Source: Yinghuangia elevatio
GTDB taxonomy: Bacteria > Actinomycetota > Actinomycetes > Streptomycetales > Streptomycetaceae
Length of the DNA stretch: 55,010 nt
Direction of reading: 5' to 3'
Assembly (NCBI RefSeq): GCF_040649515.1
Contig: NZ_JBEZFP010000050.1
Coordinates: forward strand, 1-55,010
The translations under genes were made by a program, and so were the position numbers. Positions 33,401 through 42,423 of the stretch are shown here, piece by piece. The notes under the pieces are model-generated. The model was not told where the DNA came from, ran no database searches, and saw nothing but the letters and a program-made list of their open reading frames with translations. Within the stretch, counting starts at the first letter, position 1. The number at the start of each line of letters is the position of its first letter.

Positions 33401-36400
33401 CCGCCGGGCTGTAGGTCACGCTGGTCGCACGCCCCGAGTTGGGCGTGGTCCGCACCGGGCGACCGAGACCGTCGTAATCGGTATCGGTGCTTTCCCCCTC
33501 CGGCTCGATCGTCTCGACCAGCTGGCCGGCCGCGTTGTACCGCATCCGCGTCTCCCGGCCGAGCGGCGACGAGGTCAGGACGAGGTTGGACGCGTCGTCG
33601 TAGGCGTAGTCCGTGACGAACCACTCCTGGTCGGGGTACCGCTCCTGCCGGGATGTCGTCAGTGGCCGCCCGAGCTGGTCGTACGTCGCCTCGGTCCGCT
33701 CCCCCGACGGTCCGGTCGCGGACAGTTGGAGACCCGTCGGCGTGTACCGGTACGTCGTCTTGGGCGCGTCAGGCCCCGGGGCGATCTGCTCGACGAGGTT
33801 GCCCAGTTGGTCGTATTTCATCGTGGTCGTGCGGCCGAGCGCATCGGTCGTCGTGACCGGCCGCCCGAGCTTGTCATACGTCTGGGTCCTGGTCGCCGGC
33901 AGCGGGGTCGTCGCACCCGGCGGCGTGTAGTTCGGCAGGGTGGTCGCGGTCGGACGGCCCAGCTTGTCGAGCTGAGTGGTCGTCACGTTGCCGTTCGCGT
34001 CCCGGCTTTGCACCGCTTCGCCGAAGACGTTGTACCCGACGGTGGTCGTCGGTCGGATCATGGTGGAGGGCTGCCCGCCGACGGACACGGGCACCTCGGC
34101 TCCCTCGGTCCGGACGAGTCGGCCGAGGATGTCGTAGGTCATCGAGACTTCGCAGACACCGGTACAGGCCGCCGCATTGGCGTTGGGGCTCTTGCGGGAG
34201 GTCACCAGACCCCGCTGGTCGTACGTGAGCGTCGTCACCAGATCGGTGTCCGCGCGGCCGGTCCCGTCGTCGTTGCGGACCGTCTCCTTCAGCGGGCGAC
34301 CGAACGCGTCGTACTCGACGTCGACCACCTCAGGATGGACGATGTCCGGCCCGGTACGCAGCGACTGCGTCCGGTCTCCGGCGGCGTTGTACGTATGCGT
34401 CGTGACGCGGTTCAGCCCGCCGGGGTCGAGGATCGATTCGACGACGCGGCCCATGGAATCGCGCTTGAACTCCGTGGTCTGCGTGCCGTTCCCGGTCGTG
34501 GTCCGCACGAGGTTGCCGGCCCCGTCGTACCAGTTCCGCTCCAGGACGAGGTCGTGCTTCACGCCCTGGCCGTCCTGCACGTACCGGGCGACCGTCTTGG
34601 CGAGCTTGTCGTCGTCGTAGTACTGGAACTCGGTTGTTCCGCCCATCGAATCGGTCACGGACGCCAGACGCCCGGCCTGGTCGTAGGCGCGCGACTCCAG
34701 CACCAGGTCGCGGGGAGGCATGCCCCACGGATCACCGGTCCACCCGAGCAGGATGGTCTCGGCGAGTTGGCCCGCCGGCGTGTATGTGAAGCGTGTGACG
34801 TCCCCAGTCGCCGCGGTCTCGCGTTCCCGGCGCCCGAAGGCGTCGTACTCGAAGCCGGTGACGTTGCCCTCCGCGTCCGTCACCAATACGGGCAGGCCGC
34901 GATGGTCGTAGACGGTCGTCGTGGTGCGCGCCACGTCGCCGCCGGTCACATCGGACTCAGTGGTTGTGAGGACCCGGCCGTCGGCGTCATACGTGCGTGT
35001 CGTGCGTCCGGTGTGCGTGACGTTGGTGATCGCGTTCGCGACTCCCGGCCCGGTCGCCGTCAACATGCGCGACGATCCGTCGTAGGTGAACGTTGTCGGC
35101 ACGCCCGCCGGGACCGCGTCCGAGTGGACCGTCTCGACCGACTTCCGCCCGATGCCGTCGTACGTGTACCGGGTCACGAGTCCGGACGGCTCGGTGATCG
35201 CCGCCAGATCGCCGTTGGCGTAATAGCTGTACGTGGTGGTGCGGTTGCCCGGATCGACCACGGTCTGCAACAGACCCGCCGGCGCAACGCCGCCGCCTTG
35301 GGCCGGCGTCGTCGCGACGGTGTACGTACGCGTGGTCTGGGAACCGTCCGGGTTGACCACGGTCTCCGACTCGCCCCGCGCGGTATAGGTGTACTGGGTC
35401 CGGTAGGTGTTGTCCCTCGCGTCCGCGGACCGCGGATCCCGCGTCGCGGTCAACTGGTCGTTGCGCGGGTCGAGCCCGTCGCCGGCGTTGAGGTAGTACT
35501 CCTGATATCCGGTCCAACACGAGCTGGTGGTACGGCACGTGGTACGCGACACCTCGTTGCCGCGCGCGTCGTGTCCGCTGACTACCGCGTTGCCGTTGGG
35601 GTCGACGATGCTGTGCTGGTAGCCGCCCGCGTCGTAGCCGTAGGTCGTGGTGCCGCCGCCGGCGTCCGTGAGCGAGAGCACGCGGCCGCGTAGCGCATCG
35701 TACGTGCGCTTGATCGGCTTGCCGGCCGGGTCGGTCACCGTGACCGACGACGCGAGCCGCGAGTTGGTCTGCGTGGTACCCGCAGCAAAGTGAGCCGCGA
35801 CCGACTCGGGCGTCAACGCCTGGCGATATAGAGCGACTTCGTCGATCGTGCCGCGGAAATATCCGCGGAAGTTCGTCGGCGCGGCCGGCCACGGCCACCC
35901 GTTCAGGACTCCCGCGCCGATCGTCAGATGCTCGTCCACGACGACGAACTCGGCGTCCTTGGTGCCGACCGCGCTGCCGTCGAGGTAGAGCGTCTGCTTC
36001 TTGGCCACGGTGTCGACGACGAACGCGACGTGGTGCCACTGGTTGTCCATCACCGCCTCGGTGGACGCGATGGGCGTGGCGCTGCCGTGCCAGGCTTCCG
36101 CGCGCAGATGCCCGTCCGTGCCGACGTACAGCATCGGCGTTCCGGCGGTTTCGGGAGTGATGTACGCGAAGTCCTCGGTCGCGTAACCCATCAGCACCCC
36201 AGGCGCGTCGGTCTTGAACCAGGTCTCCACCGTGAACTGCTGGTCCTGCGGCAACTGCCCTGGACGCAGCCGCAGATGCGACGAGGTACCGTCGAAGCCC
36301 ATGGCCTGGTCACCGTCGCGGCCGAACGCGCCCTCGACGCCGTACTGCACGTTCCACACGCCCGCGACGTCCGAGTTCGGGGGTGTGACCAGGTTCGGGA

Positions 36401-39400
36401 GGATGCGGCTCGGCGGCGGCGCCATCGACCAATAGCCCACGGGGCCCGCGTCCTCGATACGGGCGCGGTACTCGTTCGCGTTGAGATCGCCGACCTGGGC
36501 GTGGCTCGCAACCGTCGCCGGGTCGAGGGTCTTGTGGTAGACCGCGACTTCGTCGATAGATCCGGTGAAGTAGCCCGCGCCGGGCGGGGCCTTCTCCCAT
36601 CCGAGCGTCGTGCCCGCACCGACGAAGTTGCGCACGCTGCGCTCGTGGTAGGTCGCGCCCTCCTGCGTGCCGACCAAGGCACCGTCGAGGAAGAGGTTGT
36701 GCCAGCGGCCGTCCGTGGTCAGCGCCACGTGGTGCCACTCGTCGTCGTTGACCTGGCCCGGTGAAACGATCTGGGGCATCGCGGTACTGGTGTAGAACTT
36801 GCCGCGCAGTTTTCCGTCGGTGTCCACATACAGGGCGGGGGCCCAGTCGTTCTGTACCGGATCGTTCAGCGCATTGGACTGGTAGCCGAACAGGACGCCC
36901 GGCTCTATGGTCTTGAACCACAACTCCACCGACACGCGCGCCATGCCGTGCACGAGTCCTTGCGGCAACTCGACGTGCCAGCCTGCCCCGTTGAAGCGCG
37001 CCGCGTCGTCGCCGGGCAGCACGCCGTAGGCGTTGTCGGTGCCGTACGCGGTGGCCTGTCCCCAGCTTGCGCGAGCCGCCTGCTGCGACACGGCCTGTCC
37101 GCCGTTGGGTTCGTTGAGGCGCCAGTACGACCAGGGTCCGTCGCCGGCGACCGCCGCGCGGTACGCCGGTGCCGTGCTCGCCAGCAGCTTGCCGCGGGCC
37201 GCGTAGTGGTCCTTGACGCTCCCGGCGCCCAATGCCGTGTCGTAGAAAGAGACTTCGTCGATGTCACCGGTGAAGTACATGCGCGGACCGGTGCCGGACG
37301 GCCAGGCGTTGGCGTCGAAGACACCCGAGCCGACGGTCACGTATGGGTCGACGACAACCGTCTGGGACTGGATGGTACCGACGGCGACGCCGTCCAGGTA
37401 CAGGGTTTGCGGCTGGTTGTTGCCTCCGACCGAGAGCACTGTGTGGTGCCAGAGCCCGTCGTTGACCGCTTGCGGAGAAGTGATCGGCTGCGTGCTGCCC
37501 GACCACGCCTGGCCGCGCAACTTGCCGTCGGTGCCGACGTACAGCATCGGCGTCGCCGGGTTGTTGTTCTGGTCGAAGGGCTTCTGGGAGTACCCGAGGA
37601 TGACGCCCGGGCCCTCCGAGCGGAACCACAGCTCCACGGACATCCGGTTGTCCGGCGTCGTGAACGCCCCCGCCGGCAGTTGAGCCGTGGCGCTGCGTCC
37701 GTTGAACTCGGCCGCGGTATCGTCGCCGGCCGCAAAGATCCCGGCCTCGCCCAGGCGGGCGTCGGCGTACGTGAGCGCCGGTCCGCCGGTGACCGAGTTG
37801 GCGCCTGTGGTGCCTTCGCGTTCGTTGAGACGCCAGTAGCCCTTGGGCGCATCGGCCGTGACAGCGGTCGTGTACGGCGCGGACGAGCCCTCGAACGTGG
37901 GCGCGGACAACTGCCATGCACCGCCGTTTGCGTCCGTCAGTCGGCTGACCCGCTCGGTGGCCGGGTCGTACACGACCTCGGCATGCGCACGCCCGGACGG
38001 CAGCACGACTTTGGTGGCCTGGGCCGCGACCCTGCGAGCGACGTAGTGCTCGGCAACGGTAGGCGCGCCCAATGGACGGTCGTACAAGGAAACTTCGTCG
38101 ATGTCTCCGTCGAAGTAGCCCCTCGGGTCGTTCTCCCACCGAGAGGGCCACGAGTCGTGAGAGCCGCCCGCACCGATGGTATTCACCGGGTCGAGATTCC
38201 TGATCTCGCCCGCTCGGCTGCCCACAGCGGTGTTGTCGAGGTACAGCGTCTGGGTCGTGCCCTGGCCGCTGAGGACCGCGTGGTGCCACTGGCCGTCGTT
38301 GACCGCCCCGGTACTGGTGATCGGATCGAACTGGCCGTTCCAGAACTGGCCGCGCAGCTTGCCGTCCGAGCCCACGTACAGCACCGGGACACCCGGGGTG
38401 CTGCCGTCCTGTTCCTCGACCGGCTTCTGGCTGTAGCTGAACAGCGTGCCGCCCGCGGTGGTACGGAACCACAGCTCCACCGACAGGTACGGGTTGGCGC
38501 GGACCAGGTCCTTGGGCAGGTCGACGTAGGCGTTGGTGCCGTTGAAGTGCGCGGCCCCGTCCGGCGTGCCCCCCAAAGCACCTTGGACAGCCGCCGTGAC
38601 GTTGCGGTGTGTTCCGTTGTCCCTGCCGCCCTGTACGACCGACTGGCTCGCGGCGACAGCCCCAGCGGCGTCGCCGAGCCGCCAGTACGAGCGCGGGTTG
38701 GTGTCCAGGACGACGCTGCGGTACTGAGAGGAACTCTGATACTCGTACCGGCTGCAGGCGGTCTGCGGACCGACGCCGTCCGGCGGCGGGCACACCGCGG
38801 CGAGCCGATCCCCCTCGTAGGAGTACGTCCATACCAGCCCGGACGACGCACCGTCGACCGGGTTCGTCGTCACGGCGACCACATGGCCCCCGGACCAGGT
38901 GAAGTCGAGGTACCGGCCCGACATGGCGTCGGTTGCCCGGGCGAGGCGGCCCGTGGTGTCGTACGTCAGCGTCTGGGCCCGCCCGCTCGCATCCGAGATG
39001 CCGGTCAGGCGCCCCGCCGCGTCGAAGACATGCCGGGTGCCGGACTTGTCGGCCAGCACCCACCCTCCGCCCTGGGCGCTGGTGAACGTCGCGAACCCGC
39101 CCGAAGGCGAGGCGTAGGTGCCGTCGAAGTTGCGTCCGAAGCGCACCTGGCGTCCGTCCGCCAGCACCACCACGACGTTGCCCGACCCGTCGCTGTCGGG
39201 AACGGCCCGCATGTCCCACCGGGACGACCAGCCTTCGCCGAAGGCGCTGTCGGGGCGCGGGTCCATCGAGTTGTAGGTGCGGCGCACGGTCAGCTCCGGT
39301 CCGACCGCACCCACCGACGCGTCCGCCGCCGAGGTCGTGTAGTTGCCGACCTGGACGTTGAACTCCTTGCCGTCCGTGCCCGAGGCGAGATGCGACGTCA

Positions 39401-42122
39401 CCGCCGGCTGCGGCACCTGGGTGGTGAAGAACACGGGCCGCGCGATGGACGCGGCGCCGCCGCCCTTGTCACCTACCGAGGCGTACCAGGCATACGACTT
39501 CGCCCACTTCAGCCCCCAACTCTCGGGGACGGTCCACGTGTTGGCGTCCATCCAGTCGGACGCCTGGCAGTTCTTGCGGTGGTCGCCCCCTTCGGACTCG
39601 CAGACCTCGAAGCGGTGATCGACACCCAGGTTCGGCCAGCCGTCGGTGTCCCGGCCGGAGACGTGCAGCATCGGCGTGAGCGTGGGGAAGGTGTACCCGT
39701 TGGGCGGCCACGCCGCGTCGATCACCGGGTCGCGGTTGGGGATGGTGAAAACGGCCGGGTTCGGCCGGGCGTTGCTGTTCGCCCCGTCACCGATGTAGCC
39801 GTACCACGCGTACGTCTTGCCCTTGGTCAGCCCCCAACCCGCGGGGACCGTGAAGGACGGCGACGTCTGCCACGCCGGTCCGGAGCTACGGCAGTTGACC
39901 TGGTAGTCGGTGGCGACGACCTCGCAGACCTCGAACAGGTAGTCCTGGTAGGTCCAGGGGTAGTTGTCCGGGTCGTAGCCCGCGACGGTGAGCGTCGGTG
40001 TCGTGGTGGCGGACTCGTGACCGTTGCCAGGCTGCATCGACGTCAGGACCGGCCACTGGTTGGCCGTCGCCAGGTTCATGCACAGCCAGGGGACGCCGAG
40101 TTGGGAGAACTTCGGCCCGTTGTTGGCGTCCATGTCCCAGCACAGCGTGTAGTTGCCCGGCGTCAGCTTGGCTATGCGGGCATCGAGCGTCGCCGAGCCG
40201 CCCGGACCCACGTTGTACGGCAGTCCGGTCCACGCCACGTTGGGTACCGTCTGGCCCGCCGAGTTGAACAGCGTGTAGTGCAGGCTGTGGACGTTGGTGT
40301 ACCACGTGGCCGCTCCGGTGTTGGTGACGGTGATCCGGGCGACCCCGTCCTGACTGGCGGTGACGGGCGTGACCAGGGCGTCGAAGCGGTAGGCGGCGCG
40401 GTACGGGGTGTAGTCGATGTCGAGCTTCACGCCGTTGTTCGGCGCGGTGTCGAACTTCTTCCAGGTCCTGGGGTCATTGAGGGCGGTGCGCACGGTGAGC
40501 CCGTGGTTTGGCTGTCCGGTGACCCAGCCCTGAATCACGTTCGCCCCGGCGGTACCGAGGTTGACGACGCCCCAGCCGTCGCCGCAGCCGTCACTCTCAT
40601 TGCCGCGGCCGAAGGTCGCGGAGCCGAGGGCGCCTCCGTAGGCGGGCCCCGGGTAGCGCACCGTGCTCGGGTTCCACGGGGCGGTGTTCGCGTGCACCGT
40701 GACGGCGCGCGGCGCCTGGCAGTCGTACGTGTGCACGTTCCACAGGTTCAGGCGCGCCCCGGTGATCTGGTGGTTCTGCAGCGCCGAGGACACCGAGGCC
40801 GTGTTGAGCAGGATCGCTGCGTTGTTGCAGACCCCGCCGTCGCAGTTGTAGCCGAGGCGGTAGACGTCCGTCTGGAAGTAGTTGCGGCCCTGGACGATGC
40901 TCACGGAATTGGCCGTCGGCGTGACCTGCAGCGTCGGGTCGACCTTGACGGGGTACACGCGCCGGGGGTCGTCCAGCCACGCGCGGTCGAGCATGACCTT
41001 GAGGGCCCACGCCCCCGGTGCGCGCTCGATCAGGGCGTACGAGACACCGCCCGAGGTGACGCCGTCCCCGGTCGCGGGGTTGACGGCGGAGTCCATCATC
41101 CAGCCTGCCGGAATGACGGCCCGGACCTCGCCGGCGGCGTCCTTGAGAGCGACGTTGCCCGCCTCGTCGAGGCTCGGCACCAGCCCTTCCAGCGCGAGCG
41201 GGAACGTCCACGTGTCGGGCGATTGGCGGGACTGGAGGTGGATCGTTTCCTTGAGGCTTCCTTCGTCCGCATGGAGGGTCAGGTCGGCCTTGTCGCGCAC
41301 ACCGGAGAAGGTCACGGTGTCCCGGTCCGCGCGGCCGGTCGCGGGAGTGGCTCCGTCGAGGCCGAATCCGGCGGACTGCCCGTTCCCGACCTGTATCGTC
41401 GCCAGGGTAGGCGAGTTCGCCGTGCCGGCGATCGCGACCGGATAGGCGCCGGCCTTCGTCTGCCAGCCACCCTGGACGCGGGCTTGGTCGCCCGAGGCGA
41501 CGCCGGCGCGTGCCGGGGGTCCGGGAGCGGTCACGAGTGTCGTGTCGATCGGCTCCCAGCGGCCGTCCTGCGTACGAAAGTTGACCGGTTCCTCGGACAC
41601 GCGCAAGGTGCGTGACCCATCGGCGTTGTCGAAAACCTGTGTGCGTTCCCCGCGTTCCGCAACCACCTCGGTGCTGGTGGCGGGGTCGTACGACGAGGAC
41701 GCGGAGGTCTTGGGTGTCTGCGGCGGCGCGGACGACGGGGTCATGCCGACCGTCGGCCCCTGTTGGTGGGGAGGCACGGACTGGACGACCGGGGCCGATT
41801 GCGTGGGCTCCGGGGAATGGCCCTTGGACTCGACCGGGACCGGCAGCAACGATTCCTCAGGAGGAAGCTCGTTCGACGCGGGGGCGCCGGGTCCGCCCGC
41901 CGCGGATTCGTCGAACCGCGTTTGTTCGGTGCCCACTTCATGGGGACGGCCGGCGGCCGATCCGGTTTGCTGGGTGGGACGTGGCTTGTCGGGGCGCTCC
42001 ACGTCGGGTGCACCCGTCGCGGCGGCCGCCGAGACTCCCCCAAGCGAGAGCCCGGCCACCAATGCCAACACCACTGACACTGCTGCGAAACGGCGTGCGG
42101 GCGTGCGCGGTCCAGCCGACAT
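30399..42122 (-). CDS. giant secreted RHS/YD-repeat polymorphic toxin with nuclease tip
   Basis: A 3,907-residue protein from ATG 42122 (GGGGGG upstream). Order: Sec signal (RRFAAVSVVLALVAGLSLGG, residues about 12-35); Pro/Ser linker; DNRLRE-type domain about 400-575; an Ig-like segment; two tandem domains about 700-900 (each with FEVCE); RHS opening region from about 910 (VRRTYNSMDPR); four LamG-like domains starting near 1135, 1418, 1655 and 1885 (each with YWRLN/YWRLG/YWSM); dozens of YD repeats about 2110-3420; RHS core MASRWYDPETGGFGSRDTW and GYANADPLGNTDPTGH near 3440-3500; Pro-rich linker; C-terminal DNA/RNA non-specific nuclease with RCH (His about 3792), LGGTGKDERNLFTCY (Asn about 3806) and YVVTPLY. 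RHS shells encapsulate the toxin and deliver it to rivals. The overlapping SMI1/KNR4 gene is its immunity partner. The last about 200 codons have lower GC than the shell, suggesting an exchanged tip. Confidence 0.92.
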   Translation of the reverse strand: MSAGPRTPARRFAAVSVVLALVAGLSLGGVSAAAATGAPDVERPDKPRPTQQTGSAAGRPHEVGTEQTRFDESAAGGPGAPASNELPPEESLLPVPVESKGHSPEPTQSAPVVQSVPPHQQGPTVGMTPSSAPPQTPKTSASSSYDPATSTEVVAERGERTQVFDNADGSRTLRVSEEPVNFRTQDGRWEPIDTTLVTAPGPPARAGVASGDQARVQGGWQTKAGAYPVAIAGTANSPTLATIQVGNGQSAGFGLDGATPATGRADRDTVTFSGVRDKADLTLHADEGSLKETIHLQSRQSPDTWTFPLALEGLVPSLDEAGNVALKDAAGEVRAVIPAGWMMDSAVNPATGDGVTSGGVSYALIERAPGAWALKVMLDRAWLDDPRRVYPVKVDPTLQVTPTANSVSIVQGRNYFQTDVYRLGYNCDGGVCNNAAILLNTASVSSALQNHQITGARLNLWNVHTYDCQAPRAVTVHANTAPWNPSTVRYPGPAYGGALGSATFGRGNESDGCGDGWGVVNLGTAGANVIQGWVTGQPNHGLTVRTALNDPRTWKKFDTAPNNGVKLDIDYTPYRAAYRFDALVTPVTASQDGVARITVTNTGAATWYTNVHSLHYTLFNSAGQTVPNVAWTGLPYNVGPGGSATLDARIAKLTPGNYTLCWDMDANNGPKFSQLGVPWLCMNLATANQWPVLTSMQPGNGHESATTTPTLTVAGYDPDNYPWTYQDYLFEVCEVVATDYQVNCRSSGPAWQTSPSFTVPAGWGLTKGKTYAWYGYIGDGANSNARPNPAVFTIPNRDPVIDAAWPPNGYTFPTLTPMLHVSGRDTDGWPNLGVDHRFEVCESEGGDHRKNCQASDWMDANTWTVPESWGLKWAKSYAWYASVGDKGGGAASIARPVFFTTQVPQPAVTSHLASGTDGKEFNVQVGNYTTSAADASVGAVGPELTVRRTYNSMDPRPDSAFGEGWSSRWDMRAVPDSDGSGNVVVVLADGRQVRFGRNFDGTYASPSGGFATFTSAQGGGWVLADKSGTRHVFDAAGRLTGISDASGRAQTLTYDTTGRLARATDAMSGRYLDFTWSGGHVVAVTTNPVDGASSGLVWTYSYEGDRLAAVCPPPDGVGPQTACSRYEYQSSSQYRSVVLDTNPRSYWRLGDAAGAVAASQSVVQGGRDNGTHRNVTAAVQGALGGTPDGAAHFNGTNAYVDLPKDLVRANPYLSVELWFRTTAGGTLFSYSQKPVEEQDGSTPGVPVLYVGSDGKLRGQFWNGQFDPITSTGAVNDGQWHHAVLSGQGTTQTLYLDNTAVGSRAGEIRNLDPVNTIGAGGSHDSWPSRWENDPRGYFDGDIDEVSLYDRPLGAPTVAEHYVARRVAAQATKVVLPSGRAHAEVVYDPATERVSRLTDANGGAWQLSAPTFEGSSAPYTTAVTADAPKGYWRLNEREGTTGANSVTGGPALTYADARLGEAGIFAAGDDTAAEFNGRSATAQLPAGAFTTPDNRMSVELWFRSEGPGVILGYSQKPFDQNNNPATPMLYVGTDGKLRGQAWSGSTQPITSPQAVNDGLWHHTVLSVGGNNQPQTLYLDGVAVGTIQSQTVVVDPYVTVGSGVFDANAWPSGTGPRMYFTGDIDEVSFYDTALGAGSVKDHYAARGKLLASTAPAYRAAVAGDGPWSYWRLNEPNGGQAVSQQAARASWGQATAYGTDNAYGVLPGDDAARFNGAGWHVELPQGLVHGMARVSVELWFKTIEPGVLFGYQSNALNDPVQNDWAPALYVDTDGKLRGKFYTSTAMPQIVSPGQVNDDEWHHVALTTDGRWHNLFLDGALVGTQEGATYHERSVRNFVGAGTTLGWEKAPPGAGYFTGSIDEVAVYHKTLDPATVASHAQVGDLNANEYRARIEDAGPVGYWSMAPPPSRILPNLVTPPNSDVAGVWNVQYGVEGAFGRDGDQAMGFDGTSSHLRLRPGQLPQDQQFTVETWFKTDAPGVLMGYATEDFAYITPETAGTPMLYVGTDGHLRAEAWHGSATPIASTEAVMDNQWHHVAFVVDTVAKKQTLYLDGSAVGTKDAEFVVVDEHLTIGAGVLNGWPWPAAPTNFRGYFRGTIDEVALYRQALTPESVAAHFAAGTTQTNSRLASSVTVTDPAGKPIKRTYDALRGRVLSLTDAGGGTTTYGYDAGGYQHSIVDPNGNAVVSGHDARGNEVSRTTCRTTSSCWTGYQEYYLNAGDGLDPRNDQLTATRDPRSADARDNTYRTQYTYTARGESETVVNPDGSQTTRTYTVATTPAQGGGVAPAGLLQTVVDPGNRTTTYSYYANGDLAAITEPSGLVTRYTYDGIGRKSVETVHSDAVPAGVPTTFTYDGSSRMLTATGPGVANAITNVTHTGRTTRTYDADGRVLTTTESDVTGGDVARTTTTVYDHRGLPVLVTDAEGNVTGFEYDAFGRRERETAATGDVTRFTYTPAGQLAETILLGWTGDPWGMPPRDLVLESRAYDQAGRLASVTDSMGGTTEFQYYDDDKLAKTVARYVQDGQGVKHDLVLERNWYDGAGNLVRTTTGNGTQTTEFKRDSMGRVVESILDPGGLNRVTTHTYNAAGDRTQSLRTGPDIVHPEVVDVEYDAFGRPLKETVRNDDGTGRADTDLVTTLTYDQRGLVTSRKSPNANAAACTGVCEVSMTYDILGRLVRTEGAEVPVSVGGQPSTMIRPTTTVGYNVFGEAVQSRDANGNVTTTQLDKLGRPTATTLPNYTPPGATTPLPATRTQTYDKLGRPVTTTDALGRTTTMKYDQLGNLVEQIAPGPDAPKTTYRYTPTGLQLSATGPSGERTEATYDQLGRPLTTSRQERYPDQEWFVTDYAYDDASNLVLTSSPLGRETRMRYNAAGQLVETIEPEGESTDTDYDGLGRPVRTTPNSGRATSVTYSPAGRVDAVDNYDHYGGVIRTTSQKFDHDGKVTRVDTPAGGQTSYTYDRGGRLTTQVEKVSATESITTAFEYDAAGNRTRFVDGRGNATVYTYNSWGLSESTVEPSTTAHPNPADRTWTSVYDSAGQVVTQLAPGGVRTDMAYNPLGLILSQSGSGAEAGTRTRSFTYDVSGRRLTATSEAPLLARTDTYTYNDRGLMLTAEGPGGDAEHVWNAEDELVERTDEAGTRRFGYDGNGRLSWAQDPQSATMFSYWYNQAGRLGGEDYETTSPLGTAQDEWPKGSRYYSYDDLGRLVGDSIENQDGVEQLSIGYEYDADGRMTSKTTTGVAGASANTYTYDLAGRLTSHNDGTNTTAYEWDASGNRTKAGATTATYDERNRLLTAGTTSYTYSPRGTRATTAVPGLVFTSKYDAFEQLLEDGNTTYEYDALGRVAKRDGDGDYSYDGATNNLVKAGDSRFARDPDGALLSARNGDPANGGSVELTIADQHGDVVAGLATTPDDSVAVAGSKSYDPFGKVTAQAGANGSLGYQGGYTDPDTGQVNMASRWYDPETGGFGSRDTWTLDPSPSGNANRYGYANADPLGNTDPTGHCVPAWTKSRTTKTVKTVSRRGGAWGLIATVAWDVGWEVVDHYTGACSGDGPSGGSGGGQSPQYSGDADMAYAAGVANSCYWCVFPTPPLVSYTTPTAPPGPSGPRGPSRPPKNPSGRPPTKPKPPVKPKPPHRPTAPTNRPPTPATAVVDQAAAVAAMIRAGLQVGAILQSVADVVVASEPYTPPEEIVDDLMDDDEAQAVVDQMVAGLQYDASAPGSGTGTQGGRDICAASQESRFKYLDYKYDWVAEGRVYQGSTSIICPGDTGGDRKEASKSIHPPGWPTGPNGEWATDHPYARCHSHASTLGGTGKDERNLFTCYHDTMNNSWMKTVEGRTSRKINKSQSAVLYVVTPLYVERGEKTVSYLTMQVFMVDRQTGAVTAPYCSVILPHWGGTNADPKNAGVRDYVKKSCPSP

Positions 42123-42222
42123 GCGGAATCCCCCCAAGGAAGCCCACCGTAGGTTCGGCAGATCCAAGCGCAGCTTGATCAGCGGAATCAAGGTGCCTAG
42201 AGGGATATGTCGATATTCCATG

Positions 42223-42423
42223 TCAACTAACCGGTGCTCTGCGGCATTTGCCACCCGAAGTCACCAACTAACGGTGTCGAAAAGGCTCGTGGGGGCGCCA
42301 TGCGAACCCTCCGCAGGCCTGCGGCGGCTGGATAGCGGCACGTGGGTGGGGTCGGGAGGATTGGGGCCGGCGTTCGGGGGGCTGGGTGCTGGGACGCTTG
42401 GCGAGGCCGGTTCAGGAGGCTGC
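42223..42423. other. divergent promoter region of RHS toxin and rarD-like gene
   Basis: It contains TTGACA on the minus strand (42228-42223), about 100 bases before the toxin ATG, but no clean -10 at 17-18 bases. Upstream of the rightward gene lies AGGAGG (42414-42419). No ORF is supported here. Confidence 0.4.

Noticed and set aside
31248..35693. 1,481-codon open frame on the plus strand
   Set aside because: It lies fully antisense to the RHS gene. Its Val/Arg/Gly-rich composition and lack of domains are what the repetitive GC-rich YD-repeat coding strand produces in antisense.
36948..41615. 1,555-codon open frame on the plus strand
   Set aside because: Antisense shadow of the LamG and DNRLRE part of the RHS gene; no start signal, low-complexity Arg/Val/Gly product.
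42223..42254. Earlier starts of the RHS gene up to 42254
   Set aside because: The signal peptide begins right after ATG 42122, which has a purine-rich ribosome binding site; earlier codons would bury the signal.
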